64,000 nucleotides of DNA from Buddleja alternifolia (Eukaryota; Streptophyta; Magnoliopsida; Lamiales; Scrophulariaceae): NCBI GenBank assembly GCA_019426215.1, contig CM033408.1, positions 20,776,375-20,840,374 on the forward strand, read 5' to 3'. The notes below the pieces were generated by a model that was not told the origin of the DNA, did not search any database, and worked only from the letters and a program-made list of their open reading frames with translations. Shown here one piece after another: positions 22,600-33,830 of this stretch (position 1 is the first letter of the stretch; each line of letters begins with the position of its first letter). Both the position numbers and the translations under genes were made by a program.

Positions 22600-22880
22600 C
22601 TCTCGGAGTGAGTGAGTTGAGTGATTACTTGAAGAGTGTGCAGATATTTATGGACGAAATGGGCGTTAAATGTCTGACAGTTTCTTGGATCACGAGGAGA
22701 CGTGGACCGTCGGATCAGATCTAGAGGATATGAGGTGACGTGAACGGTCGAGCGATAAGGCAAGTGAAAAAGTAGATAAGATCGATCTGACAGGGAGATG
22801 GAACTCTTTATGTGGACTCTGCCACGTTGACGGATACGGATACGTATTAATCTAGAGACCATGTCACGTGATGGTTGTGC
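22600..22880 (-). promoter_or_regulatory. Promoter region of the DRM-like gene with ACGT elements and TATA-like box
   Basis: A TATA-like CATAAATATCTG (22652-22641, minus strand) lies about 80 bp before the ATG. Further upstream are ACGT-core words: GACGTGG near 22695, GACGTGAACG near 22738, CACGTTGACGG near 22822 and a perfect G-box CACGTG at 22865-22870. G-box/ABRE elements are bound by bZIP and bHLH factors, fitting the ABA, light and sugar responses known for this family. Function here is inferred. Confidence 0.5.
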
Positions 22881-23350
22881 TTGGGAACGGTAAGGTCACT
22901 CGTTGGAGAGCTAGGAACTTCGCCCTATTACGCTTTTACAAATTTAAATCTTGCACTAAAAATTTATAGATTTTTTTTCCGAAAAATAACCAAGAGATTT
23001 CACTATTAACTGATATTTGACGTACATTTATTAAAAACCCTCTATTATTGGTGAATACTAATCAAATTATATATTTGTAAAATAAGATAGAAGAAGAAAA
23101 TAGATGTAGATCTAATACAAACGCAAAAGTTGTAAGTCGTAAGCTATAACATTGAATTTGTACCAAAATATTATTCTTATGATTTCAATCTTTTGCATTT
23201 CATCATATTTAATATTCTTTAAGCCTACCAAGAGAAACAATCTTATCGTTGAATTATTTTCCAAACACAAGTGCAAAAATATGATTGTTTTAACGTAAAT
23301 CTGTTGTATAAAGTAATCCCAAAATACAATTTATCGAAACAAGTTGCATT

Positions 23351-23703
23351 ATTATTTTGATTTTTAGTTGGTCAGATGTCTCTAATGATCCCATAAATCT
23401 TACTTTGGTCCTACTTTTGCTCATCAAATCTAAAATGTGCATTGTTGGTTCCTTAATTCTCAAATACAATATTATTTTGATTTTTAGTTGGTCAGATGTC
23501 TCTAATGATCCCATAAATCTTACTTTGGTCCTACTTTTGTTCATCAAATCTAAAATGTGCATTGTTGGTTCCTTAATTCTCAAATACAATATTATTTTGA
23601 TTTTTAGTTGGTCAGATGTTTGTAATGGTTCCAAAAATCTTACTTTGGTCCCACTTTCGTTCATCAAATCTAAAATGTGCATTGTTGGTTCCTTAATTCT
23701 CAA
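23351..23703. repeat. Three tandem copies of a 120-bp unit
   Basis: Units start at 23351, 23471 and 23591 with ATTATTTTGATTTTTAGTTGG. The period of exactly 120 bp (a multiple of 3) makes long repetitive open frames on both strands, which are not genes. Confidence 0.93.
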
Positions 23704-23829
23704 AATCATCTCACTGCAGTCACTGGTGTCAGAACTCTGTTAAAAGTAAATGGAATTTTCGCTTATTTGGATGAAATATTCTTATATGCAAGGGGAAAAT
23801 TGACAAAAATAGATTTAGTTCCTATCCAT

Positions 23830-23965
23830 TCCTAATATAATTTTGACCTCAAGGACTAAGGTGAGGTTGTTTTGAGAGTTGAGAGACCAACAAGACATAT
23901 TTTACATTTGAAGGATGAAAGTGGGGCAAAAGTAAAATTTGAGGGACCACCAGAGATATTTAGCC
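23830..23965. repeat. Inverted, diverged copy of the 120-bp unit
   Basis: TTGAGAGTTGAGAGACCAAC...GGGACCACCAGAGATATTTAGCCC is the reverse complement of the neighbouring unit with substitutions. The arrangement is three direct copies and one inverted copy about 130 bp away. Confidence 0.75.
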
Positions 23966-24129
23966 CTTTTATTTTATTAGCATACACTTTAAGACACTCA
24001 TATTCTCAATTAATTGCAGATTTTAACGATTTCACGCTCCCGCCTTTGATCCCCCTCTATCTGACATAGATCCCCCATGTTTGTTTTAACCCATAACGTA
24101 CTTTGTGTAACCTGTAGACATGATCCACA

Positions 24130-24440
24130 ACTGATTCATGAACTCGCATGGTTGCTCCACGTACACTTTTCTTGAAGATCATCATTCAACAATGCATGCA
24201 CTTTTTAAATCCATCTGGTATACTCGCATCTTTTTGTGAACCGCATAAGCAAGAAACATCCTGGTAGCCTCTTAACTTGCAATTGGTGCAAGTCTCATCA
24301 AATCCTATTCCCTTCTTAGTGAGTAATCTTGAGCAACCAATCTGGCCTTGTTTCTTGTAACCATGTCTTGATTATTCATCTTGTTTTTGTAGACTTATTT
24401 ATTGCCTATGATACTTGAATGTGTTAGTCTCACAATAAGT
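24130..24440 (-). pseudogene. Copia reverse transcriptase fragment, heavily decayed
   Basis: On the minus strand [19 protein letters not shown] and (after frame changes) RMFLAY and DGFKKC-like words follow the order of the Copia RT N-terminal region (family: [10 protein letters not shown]...FDETFAPV...AIRMFLA). The same region is intact in the Sirevirus near 35000-35200. Only a fragment is present. Confidence 0.7.
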
Positions 24441-24799
24441 TTTCATACTTGATTTCTTTTAAATTGACAAATCTCCTTTTTCATAGTGTCTATCTAATTT
24501 TGAAGAACTTTGCCTACATTTTTAGGTTCCAAATGAGAAAAAAATTCATGGTACATGGATTTATTTAGAGTGGCGGATCTAGTTCTAACTCTTTATGTTG
24601 GGCATCTTAATTTAGGTGTGTCTCTTGAATAACTTGACCATTGTTAGTCGTCTAAACCTAATTAATAACATGTTCTTGTTGAGTAGTCTCTGTTTCATCA
24701 AAAAAAAAAGAGAGTAATCTCTGAAGTGTTATCCTCTTGCTCAGTAACATAAATGTCTTGACACACAAAATCCTAACGGAAGTACCAATTGTGGTAATT

Positions 24800-25470
24800 A
24801 ATTAATCTCTTGGGGAGGATTAATTAATTGAATATTGATTAATCTCTTGGGGAGGATTAATTAATTGAATATTGATTAATTTGTGATGAATAGTTAATTA
24901 ACTGTGTGAATGAATTTTAATTCATCGTTAGATTGATTATCAATGGGTTTGGAAGCTATAAGCCCAAATAATAAATAATTAACTGGGAAGTAAGAAAATA
25001 AAATTATAAATTTCAATGGGCTTTGAAGCCATAAGCCCAAATAATAAATAATTAATTGGGAAGTAAACAAATAAAATTATAAATTATATATTTTGGTAGT
25101 TAAACTTCGACAAGGAAAAGTTATCACTTACATGGCAGAGCCTTAACCTAATTGGAAGGAGATCCTACTTGTGACCAACAAAAGTCGTATAAGCCCAAAT
25201 AATAAATAATTAACAGGGAAGCAAGAAAATAACATTATAAATTTTATCTTTTTGGGAATTGAAGTCCAACAAGAAAAAGATATCTCTTACATGGGTGGAG
25301 TTTTAACCTAATTGGAAGGAGATTCCTACTTGTAACCAACAAAAGTTGTAAGCACTCATCTCTTCAAGAATCAAAATAAATAAAAAGTACATAAAAAAGA
25401 ATGACTTAATCTTATAAGAATCAAAATAAATAAAAAGTACATAAAACAGAATGACTTAATCTTATAACAT
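24800..25470. repeat. Set of short tandem duplications inside LTR C
   Basis: A 37-bp unit (AATCTCTTGGGGAGGATTAA) at 24804 and 24841; an ATAAGCCCAAATAATAAATAATTAA unit at about 24958, 25031 and 25190, with a longer block repeated after it; a 50-bp unit (TCAAAATAAATAAAAAGTAC) at 25371 and 25421. Confidence 0.85.
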
Positions 25471-25637
25471 ATAAGATAATCTCGATATCAAATAAATCAA
25501 TTGTCCCTAACAACGATGTTAAGAACTTGACACTCAAAAGTCGTAACAAGTGTATTAGGACGTGCAAGTATCATAGTGAATGTGAGTCCGGATTGTCGTA
25601 CCATAGAGACAAATGCACTTAAGTGTTAGAAAATACT

Positions 25638-25679
<42 letters not shown>
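25638..25679. repeat. (CA)n(TA)n microsatellite
   Basis: Perfect CA run followed by TA run. Confidence 0.95.
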
Positions 25680-25681
<2 letters not shown>

Positions 25682-25953
25682 GATTTTAAGTTAAAGCCAA
25701 TAATAAGGGTAAAAATCATTGATTAATACGCTAACTAAGGCTAGATTAGTGATAGCAATTAAACTTTCATGAAAATCAATGAGAGAAACAACTAAGGCAC
25801 ATGATTCAACCAATTACTCAATTTGTTTGTGGATTTTATCTTACCAGATTATTAGATTATTTAGCCTAAGGTAGAATTTTCTAAATTATTCTCATGTGAC
25901 ATAATCGATGTGACCAATCCCACTGATGTGTCTACAACATAAACTCCCATTAT

Positions 25954-26115
25954 TTGGGTGATTCTATGGTGGACCGAGACCATTGGTCCCGGTCCACTTT
26001 TCACCATAGGATCCCCCAATAGGAGGGGGGGGGGAGGGTAATTTACTAAATTACCCCAGATCCTATGGTGAAAAGTGGACCGGGACCAATGGTCTCGGTC
26101 CACCATAGAATTACA
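25954..26115. mobile_element. Foldback MITE with 8-bp target duplication
   Basis: Arms of about 60 bp are almost perfect inverted repeats (TTCTATGGTGGACCGAGACC ... its complement), separated by about 40 bp holding a G-run. The 8-bp direct repeat CCCATTAT (25946-25953, 26116-26123) flanks it, the size made by hAT-type transposases. It has no coding capacity. It sits inside LTR C. Confidence 0.8.
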
Positions 26116-26254
26116 CCCATTATCCTTAGTGTTCGGCTGGAACTTCCATTTCAAAGCTTACGTCATACAAGTATTCCCAAGTCTCAATTTCCAATTGAGG
26201 CTCCTGTTACTTGCGAACTAATTTAGTATTCAAGTACCAAACTCTTTTAGTGCC

Positions 26255-26349
26255 TGGTAAGTTATGATTTTACATATTTTAGAGCGCCTCATATTCATGC
26301 GCATAATGTATGCCACATATGCTTGTAATTTATGTCCTTATTGAGTAAA
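26255..26349 (+). repeat. Element D 5' LTR, first part
   Basis: Aligns with 46160-46205 of the 3' LTR (TTATGATTTTAC, TTTTAGAGC, ATATTCATG). It is cut at 26349 by the copia solo LTR and resumes at 41176. Confidence 0.8.
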
Positions 26350-27156
26350 TGTTATTACAAACTTATGCCAAACCAAGAACGAACAAGAACGAACAAACTG
26401 GAAAACGTATGAACGATTAATCGAGGCGAGAGAACACTCTCTTTCCTTAATGCAAAATTGCCCCGCTACAGGTGGTACGGGTTTATGCAATGGCATCCCA
26501 AGAGACAACGATTACAATTTCTGAATTACAAACCACTTCTAATTCAGAAACTCAAATGAACAAGAACAACTCTTGAATATTTAGAGACAAGATTTTAGAG
26601 AGTATGAAAATACTTTGTGATTTTCGGTGTGAAATTTCTGAATGTGGAGTAGCCTGTTTGCAGGCTTGAAATTCAGACAGAAAATTAAAAATGAATTAAA
26701 TCTGCAATTAAAATTTTATCTGTAACAGCAAAATTTAATATGGCTGTTACAGATTGGTGATTGTTTGAATACAGAATTCAAACAGTCCTTCTAGAAGCAG
26801 ATTCGAAATTGAAAGAAAAAGTGGCCAGCTTTTTCTTCAAAAACGTTCTTAAGATTTCAGCAATTTCAGTAGTTGGATTTTTGTTAGGGGAAATAATTTG
26901 GAGCCCAAATTAATTAAATAAAATTCAAATAAATTTGGCCCAAAAAGATAAAAACCCCACAACCCATAAGCCCAAGCCCAGGCCAACAGACCCAGTTCAG
27001 GCAGGCGAGCGGACGGACCGCGGCGACGGGGGCGCGCGCGCGCGAGTGTGTGGTGAACCAGACCATGGCTAGGTCCTTCCCCTTCACAAAGCCCACAAAA
27101 ATCTTATAACCCAAAGGGTCAACCCTTAACCTTAAGGCAATTGTATATAAACCCAT

Positions 27157-28698
27157 TGTTGGTCCCAAGTGGCATACGAAAGGGTCTAGAAGGGGGGGGG
27201 GGTTGAATAGACCCTGAAGTTTTTTTCGACTTCAAAAATTATTCGTATTAAAATTGGTTGGACGTTTGAAAAAGTAGGCGCTTGACTGAGCGTCTATTGA
27301 AGACTATTTTTAGGAAATTAACTTAGACTTCAAGATTTGAATACGACAACCAGATAGGTTTAAGCGTTCAGTTCTTTGATCAGTGTTAGCACAACAGAAT
27401 GATTTTAAAGTCTTCTCCTTTGAAAGTTTTAGCGTCACAGAAAGTATTTTAGTTGTTTAGCGTTTGATTGAGTTTTACTTAACAGATTTATGCAATGATA
27501 TGATAATATGGAAATTGATTGTAAAGTAAAGAACACAATATTTGTAAAGTTCGTTGGGTAGTGTAATCCCAACTACGTCCTTCTTCTCCTCGAACACTTG
27601 GAGGCAATCCACTAAAATGATTCTCAAAGAATCACACAGAATCTTCTACAAATTAGGGAGAGATGGATATTGATGACTTGAGCTCATTGATCACACAGAA
27701 TTCTGCTCCAAGCCACTTCTATCCCTTTGCTTCTTTCACCCAGAAATATTGCAAGTATCCAACTTCGACTTCACACAGATCACGAGGCTTGGATGAGGTT
27801 TTTCTAATGGTTTGTTTGATTTTGATAAAGTTCAAACAACTTCATAATATCTCAATAATAATGTAGGTTTCTCTGAAAAGAATGTTTGATATATTGGTTG
27901 CCTGTCTCAGGAATTTGAAGAAAAGCAGAAGGAATGTTTGCTTGAATATTCTGGCTTTTCTGAGAGTTTAAGGAATAAGACTTCAATGCAACAACAATTT
28001 GGCTTGGAATACGATTGTTAGTTTGGCTTGTTGTTAAAGTCCTATTTATAGGAATCTTGGAAAAAGTGTTCGTTTGACACATGCACAGGCGCGTGTCTCT
28101 CACTTCCGCGAGTGAACAGTTTTTGTCCTTTTTCCTGAAAATCTGCTGCACAAAAGTTGGTGCTGCAGTCTGTGAATAGTTGACAGTCCAATAGGGTGGC
28201 TTCTCCGTACTTCCGAAAGAGCTTATCACATTTAATACTCTTATCAGCATTTAATGCATTTGAAATAAATGCCCGTTGGCAATTAATGATCTGGGAATAT
28301 TTGCATTAAACTCCTTCTGAACTTAGAAATAAATTCAGGTGAAATCAGTCATTGATAGACGCTCATTCATCCTTGAATAACTTCTGTCCTGTAATCAACG
28401 CTTGATATAGCTTGTCGTTTGAACGCTTGGAATCTTCATCTTCATTTAGACTTCAGGCGCTTGAGTTTTTAGACTTAATTACTAATAAGCTCACTTAGAA
28501 ATTATCAGACGCTCAGCCTAAGAATACTTAGCCTAATCAATCTAAAATAAAATAAAGCAAAGCCTATAAAGCCTATTACACATCTAACGCTTCAAAGCTT
28601 ATATATGATTTATAATACAGTCAAATTTACATATTTTGGGGTCTAACATAAAATTCTAATTGTCATCATCAAAACGTCTAACTTGGAATTTCCTAACA
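27157..28698 (-). repeat. 3' LTR of Sirevirus F (1,542 bp)
   Basis: Plus strand TGTTGGTCCC...CCTAACA. The U5 end has an 8-bp inverted repeat, AGGGTCTA at 27181-27188 and TAGACCCT at 27208-27215, enclosing a G-run. Confidence 0.95.
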
Positions 28699-28712
28699 AT
28701 TTCCCCCTTTTT
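28699..28712 (-). promoter_or_regulatory. Polypurine tract of Sirevirus F
   Basis: The minus strand reads AAAAAGGGGGAAAT directly before the 3' LTR. Similar GGGGGAA words at 33726-33733 and 33789-33796 match the known habit of Sireviruses to carry extra tract copies before the extra gene. Confidence 0.8.
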
Positions 28713-28932
28713 GATGATGACAATACTTACTCTTTTATAGTTCAAGAGTTAGACAGCCAAAATAAAAGTTAGCTTTGGTTAGATAAGGTTAGTTAAAGTT
28801 AGTTAAGCTTCAACGAGATGTTTCAGCTGAAAATGCATTTTATATATATCAATGAGAGTACAAGCATTTTACAATTGAATCAAAAATACATAAAAGACAA
28901 TAATATAGATAATGCAAAGTAAACAACAGTTC

Positions 28933-31900
28933 TTAATCGTCTTCTTGAGCGTTGAGTCTTCTGTTTACCTCAGCCCTGATTGCTTCAGATATATTTTCTT
29001 CAAGTCTAATCATGGCGGCATGATCTTTGTCAATTACTGACTTCTTCTTTTCCTTTTGTCTCTTCCTATAAGCAATAAACTTCTTATCCCAATCAACTGG
29101 GTCAATACCAATAAGCCTTAAGCAAATTCTATATGTTCTGTTGAAGTCTGACATCCTCTGCTCTTTAGCTATAAGCTTCGGATCAGAAGGCTTTGGAATG
29201 GGCGGTCGTTCAAAAGAAACATCAAATTGTTCAAGTAATGCTCTCGAAGGCACTGGTAGATTAATAAGAGTGGGAAGGGTGGCTTGACGCTTGAGTGGAG
29301 GGTTGGAAGCTCTTGAACTAGAAACTTTCCTCTTTTCCCCTTTTCTCTGTCCTTCCCCCTTATTGCCATCATCAGCCTTCAAAAAGTGTTCTGTAAGTAG
29401 GCTAACTTGACTAGCAATCTGAGCCACAGAAGCCGTCAGATCATCAAGGCGCTTATCAAAATGCTCCTTCATGGCCAGTTGATTTGCTGTAGTAGCATCA
29501 TGCAGTTCTTGAAACTCTTTGCTGCATTCACCAACTGCCGCTTGAGCAGCACTTTGCATATGAGCAATTTGAGCGCTCATGTTCTGAGATTCGATCTTGG
29601 CTAAATCAGTTTTAATCCAGTGGAGGGCTTCTTCATTTTGAGTAGCATGATTACTCATTTCCTCCCATACTGATTTTAGTAGTGGCCCAAAAGTTTGACT
29701 CGCATCCGAAGGAATCGCTTGAGTAGCCGATCGCTTAAACCGGGATGTGCGTTTGATAGAGTCAAGAGAGACTTGATGTGCTGGATCAAATACTGTGCCA
29801 CGTGCTTCGATAGGAAGATCCTCAGCAACATCAGAAACAACGGGTTCAGGAGCGTCAGGATTATCCTCTGGTAGAGATGCTTGAACAGGTTCTTCAACAG
29901 ACGCTGGAATACTGGCAACTTCTGATATAGATGCTGGAGCAGTCTCTCCAATTAATTTCACAGGCGCTTCCTCAAGCGCTGACTCCTGTTGGCGAAAGTC
30001 AGTGAATTGGAAATTCCACCTGGCTAAATCTGCATAAGAGTCTAAAGCAGCTTCAAGAAGTTCGTTCAGCCTTGAATGAGAGATACAAGTCCCTTGAATG
30101 AAAGTGTAGAGTGGACTGTCTCTGGCTCGGACATATATTAGACCTATGATGTCCAACACATGGTTTGGAAAAATCCTTGACTGCAGTCTGGGTATTAGAA
30201 ACAACGTGTCGGGGCAGTAGTGCAAGGAAAATCCAATGATCCTATCCGTGGGAAGACGCTGAGATTTGTGAGCTTCAGGCACGTACATGCGGTAGTATTC
30301 TTCCAAATATGGATAAACTGCTCGAGCTATGCCCTGATTCTATTCTAGCAAGGAAAGAACGTATACATAATGTTTGCTTACTTCATGTTTGATAGATGGT
30401 AGAAGTGGATAACCATGAAAGTTGCGAATCCTCGAAGGTTTCCGCAGATTTTCAGTAAATATCTTGTCAAAATGTGGAATGGGGGCCATGATCTTCATCA
30501 TCAACCGAAAATTATCATCACAGTGGCTCGGAGAGAAGTTTAAACTAGATGCTGGTAAGCTGCCACTGGTAGATGTTTGAGCATTGAAGCGGAGAGGAGT
30601 TATTGAAAGTCTGTGCAGCACTTGACGTAAAAACTGCTCTATCTGTTGATGAACTAGAGGTAGCTTAACAACAGGCTCAACTCGCTCTTGACATTTCTTC
30701 AGGCAATACTTGGCGAACTGACGCTTCTTGTCATGCATGCCTATGCCAAAAAGATGGGGAGCTTTGACCAACTCTTAAAATGAGAACTGGTGGCCAACGT
30801 ATGCTTCACACTAGTTAACCTCATTCATACAGTAATCAGCACCTGCATTGACTAAAGCTCGGATGCCCTCATGGTGAATATCCTTGATGGATTCAAATTG
30901 GTATTTATCGGTTTGATAGCTGGCGTTCCAAACGCTGTCAAAATACGCACCAGCTTCTTCTTGAATCACATCCGTTAGAGACGCTGGACGCTCACCAGCA
31001 TGAACTCCTTTATTCTTCTAGAGACGTAGAGGATGAGCTGAATTCTTATTTTCTACATGAGGAAAGTGTGTGTAACCTTCTCTGTTTAAGAGTTTCTCTG
31101 TTAGATTGAGAAATTCAATAAGTATACGCTCATAGACTCTTATGTTGTAGTCTCTTGGAGCAAAACCAGTTGGTTTGCTGTGCCCCATTTCCCGATAATA
31201 ACCTAAGTCAACATCAGATCTTGGAGTTCTACCACCTTGTCTTTCTTCTTGGATAGCAAAAGAAGCAGGAATTTGACCAGGAGTCTTACCAAGTTCTACA
31301 TCTAAGTAGTATGCTTTCTCGATTTCTGTCAACTCTGTGTCAAATAAGGTGTCGTGGATAGTCTGATCGATGTCAATCAGCAAGGCTACCTCATTCTCAG
31401 GAATGATGTATCTTTCTACATTATAACCTGTGGGGATGAAATCTTCTTCGAGCGCTGGAGGCATGTAATTGATCGAATGATCAATTGTCTTCAATAGGTC
31501 CAGCTTGAAGAAATGTCTGGGTACTGTAACATTTCCAGCAACGCTCTGACTTTCTGAGCGTGCCTCAATTATGACCTGGACGGGAGTTGATGATTGAACC
31601 TCTTTGGTAGCAGGTTCCTCAACATCTATTGCAGCAACTTCTGTGGTAACATCTTGAGCAATGGCCATGACGTCTGTCATTTCAACATCCAGATGGACAT
31701 CGATTGACGCTTTGGCAGAAGCTGGAACTGCTAAGAATTATCCTCTATAAGAGCAGGATCTTCTATAGATGTAGGAAAAGAAATGCTGCGGGAAGAAATA
31801 AACTTACCTTGAGAGCTTGTCCCAACAGCAACTTCCTGAGCGCTCGGCTCAACGATCTCAGGCTCTTCAGGAACAGGAGCAGCTTGACGCTTGCTTGTCC

Positions 31901-32995
31901 TGGAACGCTTGAAGATTTGCTTGACGTTGACTCCTTCAACTAACTTCAGCGTTTGGGGAGGAGGAGCAGCGATTGGTTCCTCGAAGTCAATTTGTTTGAT
32001 GATACCTTCCAACTTTCTCCGCCTAACCAAAGGAATCTTATCCTCCTCATCTTCATCTGTTTCCTCACCATCCTTGTGAGGAGAAGGAATAGCTTGAGCT
32101 TTGGGCTTTCTGGGAGCCCTCTTCTTTGTAACAGCCGGACGCTTCACGACTTCCACTTGAGTTGGACGCTTAGCTTCTTCGTCTGACGCTTCGCATACAA
32201 TCTGGCAATCAGAAAGAGGTCTTGCAGCACCTCCAACGCGGGGTGGGTAGAAGAGATTGCTGATGATTCTCTTCCCATAAAACTTTGTCTTAGCCAGAGT
32301 AAGCCCAACAGAACTAACACATTCTGATCTGAAGAGTAGGTCACTGAGAATTATGCCATAAGGTTTGTTCGAGGTGCTCAAGCAGTCTCTGAATCTGCTG
32401 AATACCTATTCACTCCAATTGATCTTGATATTAGGAGTATAACAGTCATCATCTGGAATTGCGTCGGGTCAACTCTGTCAAAAGTACCCACTATGTATTC
32501 AATAAACTTGCTGCAGAAATCAGCCAATAGTCGGTATCTGGATACGATATCCTTCTTCTCAAAATGGGGCTTGTACGGAACATTTTCATAAGCACTGATT
32601 TTGGTCCAAGCTTATTCAATTTGTTCAGTAGTAATTGAGTCCAAGGCTTCACCCTGATTAGGTAGATTGAAGTTCTGAGCAATGGTGTCAGCAGAGAGGA
32701 TGAATTCTTTGGAGTCCTTCTTAGATAAAGAAAAGAGGCAAGAGATAGATTTCTTATCCTCCGAGAGTTTATCATGTCTCCAGAAGAATTCAACTTCATC
32801 AGGAAAAAGATAAGAATATCTAGTTAAGAAGGTCTTCAGTCTAGACTCGGAAATAGAGTCTATTATCTCCGTCAGATCAACTTGAGTTTGTTCGTACAGG
32901 AATTTCCAGTCCACTACAAGGCCTTCAACGACCTTGATGGTGGTCTCAGTAGAAGTATCAGTAAATTTCTTAGGTGCCATTTGAAATTTGTTCAA
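28933..32995 (-). pseudogene. Sirevirus extra reading frame in the env-like position, about 4 kb, broken
   Basis: Five consecutive minus-strand open stretches (32995-32612, 32381-31731, 31680-31018, 30771-30340, 30306-28933) are separated by single stops or frame changes; the last three share a frame. Original length would be about 1,300 residues. It starts near MAPKKFTDTSTETT and ends NRRLNAQEDD. The first part is globular-looking with aromatic residues. The middle is acidic and rich in Ala, Glu and Pro with Lys/Arg patches (KKRAPRKPKAQ). The last 457-residue piece has an Ala/Glu/Gln helical stretch likely to be a coiled coil, then KRKVSSSRASN. I see no signal peptide or membrane segment, so 'env-like' describes position only. 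Function unknown. Confidence 0.7.
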
Positions 32996-33015
32996 GAGAT
33001 GAACTGAGATTACTT

Positions 33016-33018
<3 letters not shown>

Positions 33019-33068
<50 letters not shown>
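33019..33068. repeat. (GA)n microsatellite upstream of the extra reading frame
   Basis: Uninterrupted AG/GA run 24-80 bp before the likely start of the extra frame (minus strand: a CT run in the leader). Confidence 0.95.
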
Positions 33069-33070
<2 letters not shown>

Positions 33071-33830
33071 ATTTTGCAGAGAGTAAAAGTGAATAGTTTT
33101 TCTGTAAAAATTGTGTTTTAAATGACACAGTAAGATAATTTTGAAACTTGTGTTCTCTCGTCTCAGTAAGATGTAGACACGTGCAAAGTTATTAAATCTC
33201 AGCCATGAATGTTTTTAACTGCGGACGTGAATTTTGTGCAAGAGAGAGAAGTTACATTTGGTAACTCCCATATATAAAGATTTGAAGTCCGAGTTAAAGT
33301 TTTAAAACGTTTGGTATTTTCAGACTGTAATGCACGTGCCTGATGGTACACTGACACGTACACAAACACGTGCTAACTCTGAACCTTCATTTTGAAAAGT
33401 TTTTGATTACCCGCCAGTTTTATGTGATAGAAGCGTCTAAATAGACTTTTGAGTCTATCCATTACTTCAAGAAGCGTGTAAAATTTATGCATGAATTTTA
33501 TAAACAATATTATATTAAGTGTTGAATGGAATAAGTTCAACGCTTAACATATACCACTTGTTGTAACTGTTGTAAGATTTATGTTGACGCTTGAGATCAA
33601 AAACCTTCTATGTTTGAGCGTCCAACATGTTATGCATAAGATAATACTGAGCGTTGATGATCTATGCATATGAAAGGTTTTGATCATTGACGCTTACAAA
33701 TATGTTCAAGTACAATTTTAAGGTTCCCCCTAAATTTGATAACTTGTAACAACTTTTCAAAAGTCTTTTAGACATAAATAAAGTGGATTCCCCCTAAATT
33801 ATATGTCTAATAAAATATGATGCATGATGA
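33069..33830 (-). other. Sirevirus F spacer between RNase H and the extra frame
   Basis: No coding potential. It contains two polypurine-like words (minus strand TTTAGGGGGAA) at about 33726-33733 and 33789-33796, and several AAGCG/CGCTT words. Confidence 0.65.

Larger units (their letters stand above)
24754..26254 (-). repeat. Copia LTR C, left portion (split by element D)
   Basis: This is the continuation of 50473-50669. Removing the element D insertion and its GTGCC duplication joins ...AGTGCC to AATATTCG and gives one LTR of about 1.5 kb plus a MITE. The minus strand carries text typical of this LTR class (GACACATCAGTGGGATTGGTCACATC near 25900). The left boundary at TGTCTTGACAC (24754) is a guess from TG and overall length. 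The window-left part is made of tandem duplications (24800-25470). Confidence 0.6.

Noticed and set aside
22326..22862. 178-residue minus-strand open frame starting far upstream of the DRM-like ATG
   Set aside because: Only the part from 22562 matches the family. The upstream part covers the promoter and 5' leader, and the downstream part reads through the intron donor into TA repeats.
23290..23743. Long overlapping open frames on both strands with 40-residue repeats
   Set aside because: They are a by-product of a 120-bp tandem DNA repeat (a multiple of three). No start context, no domain.
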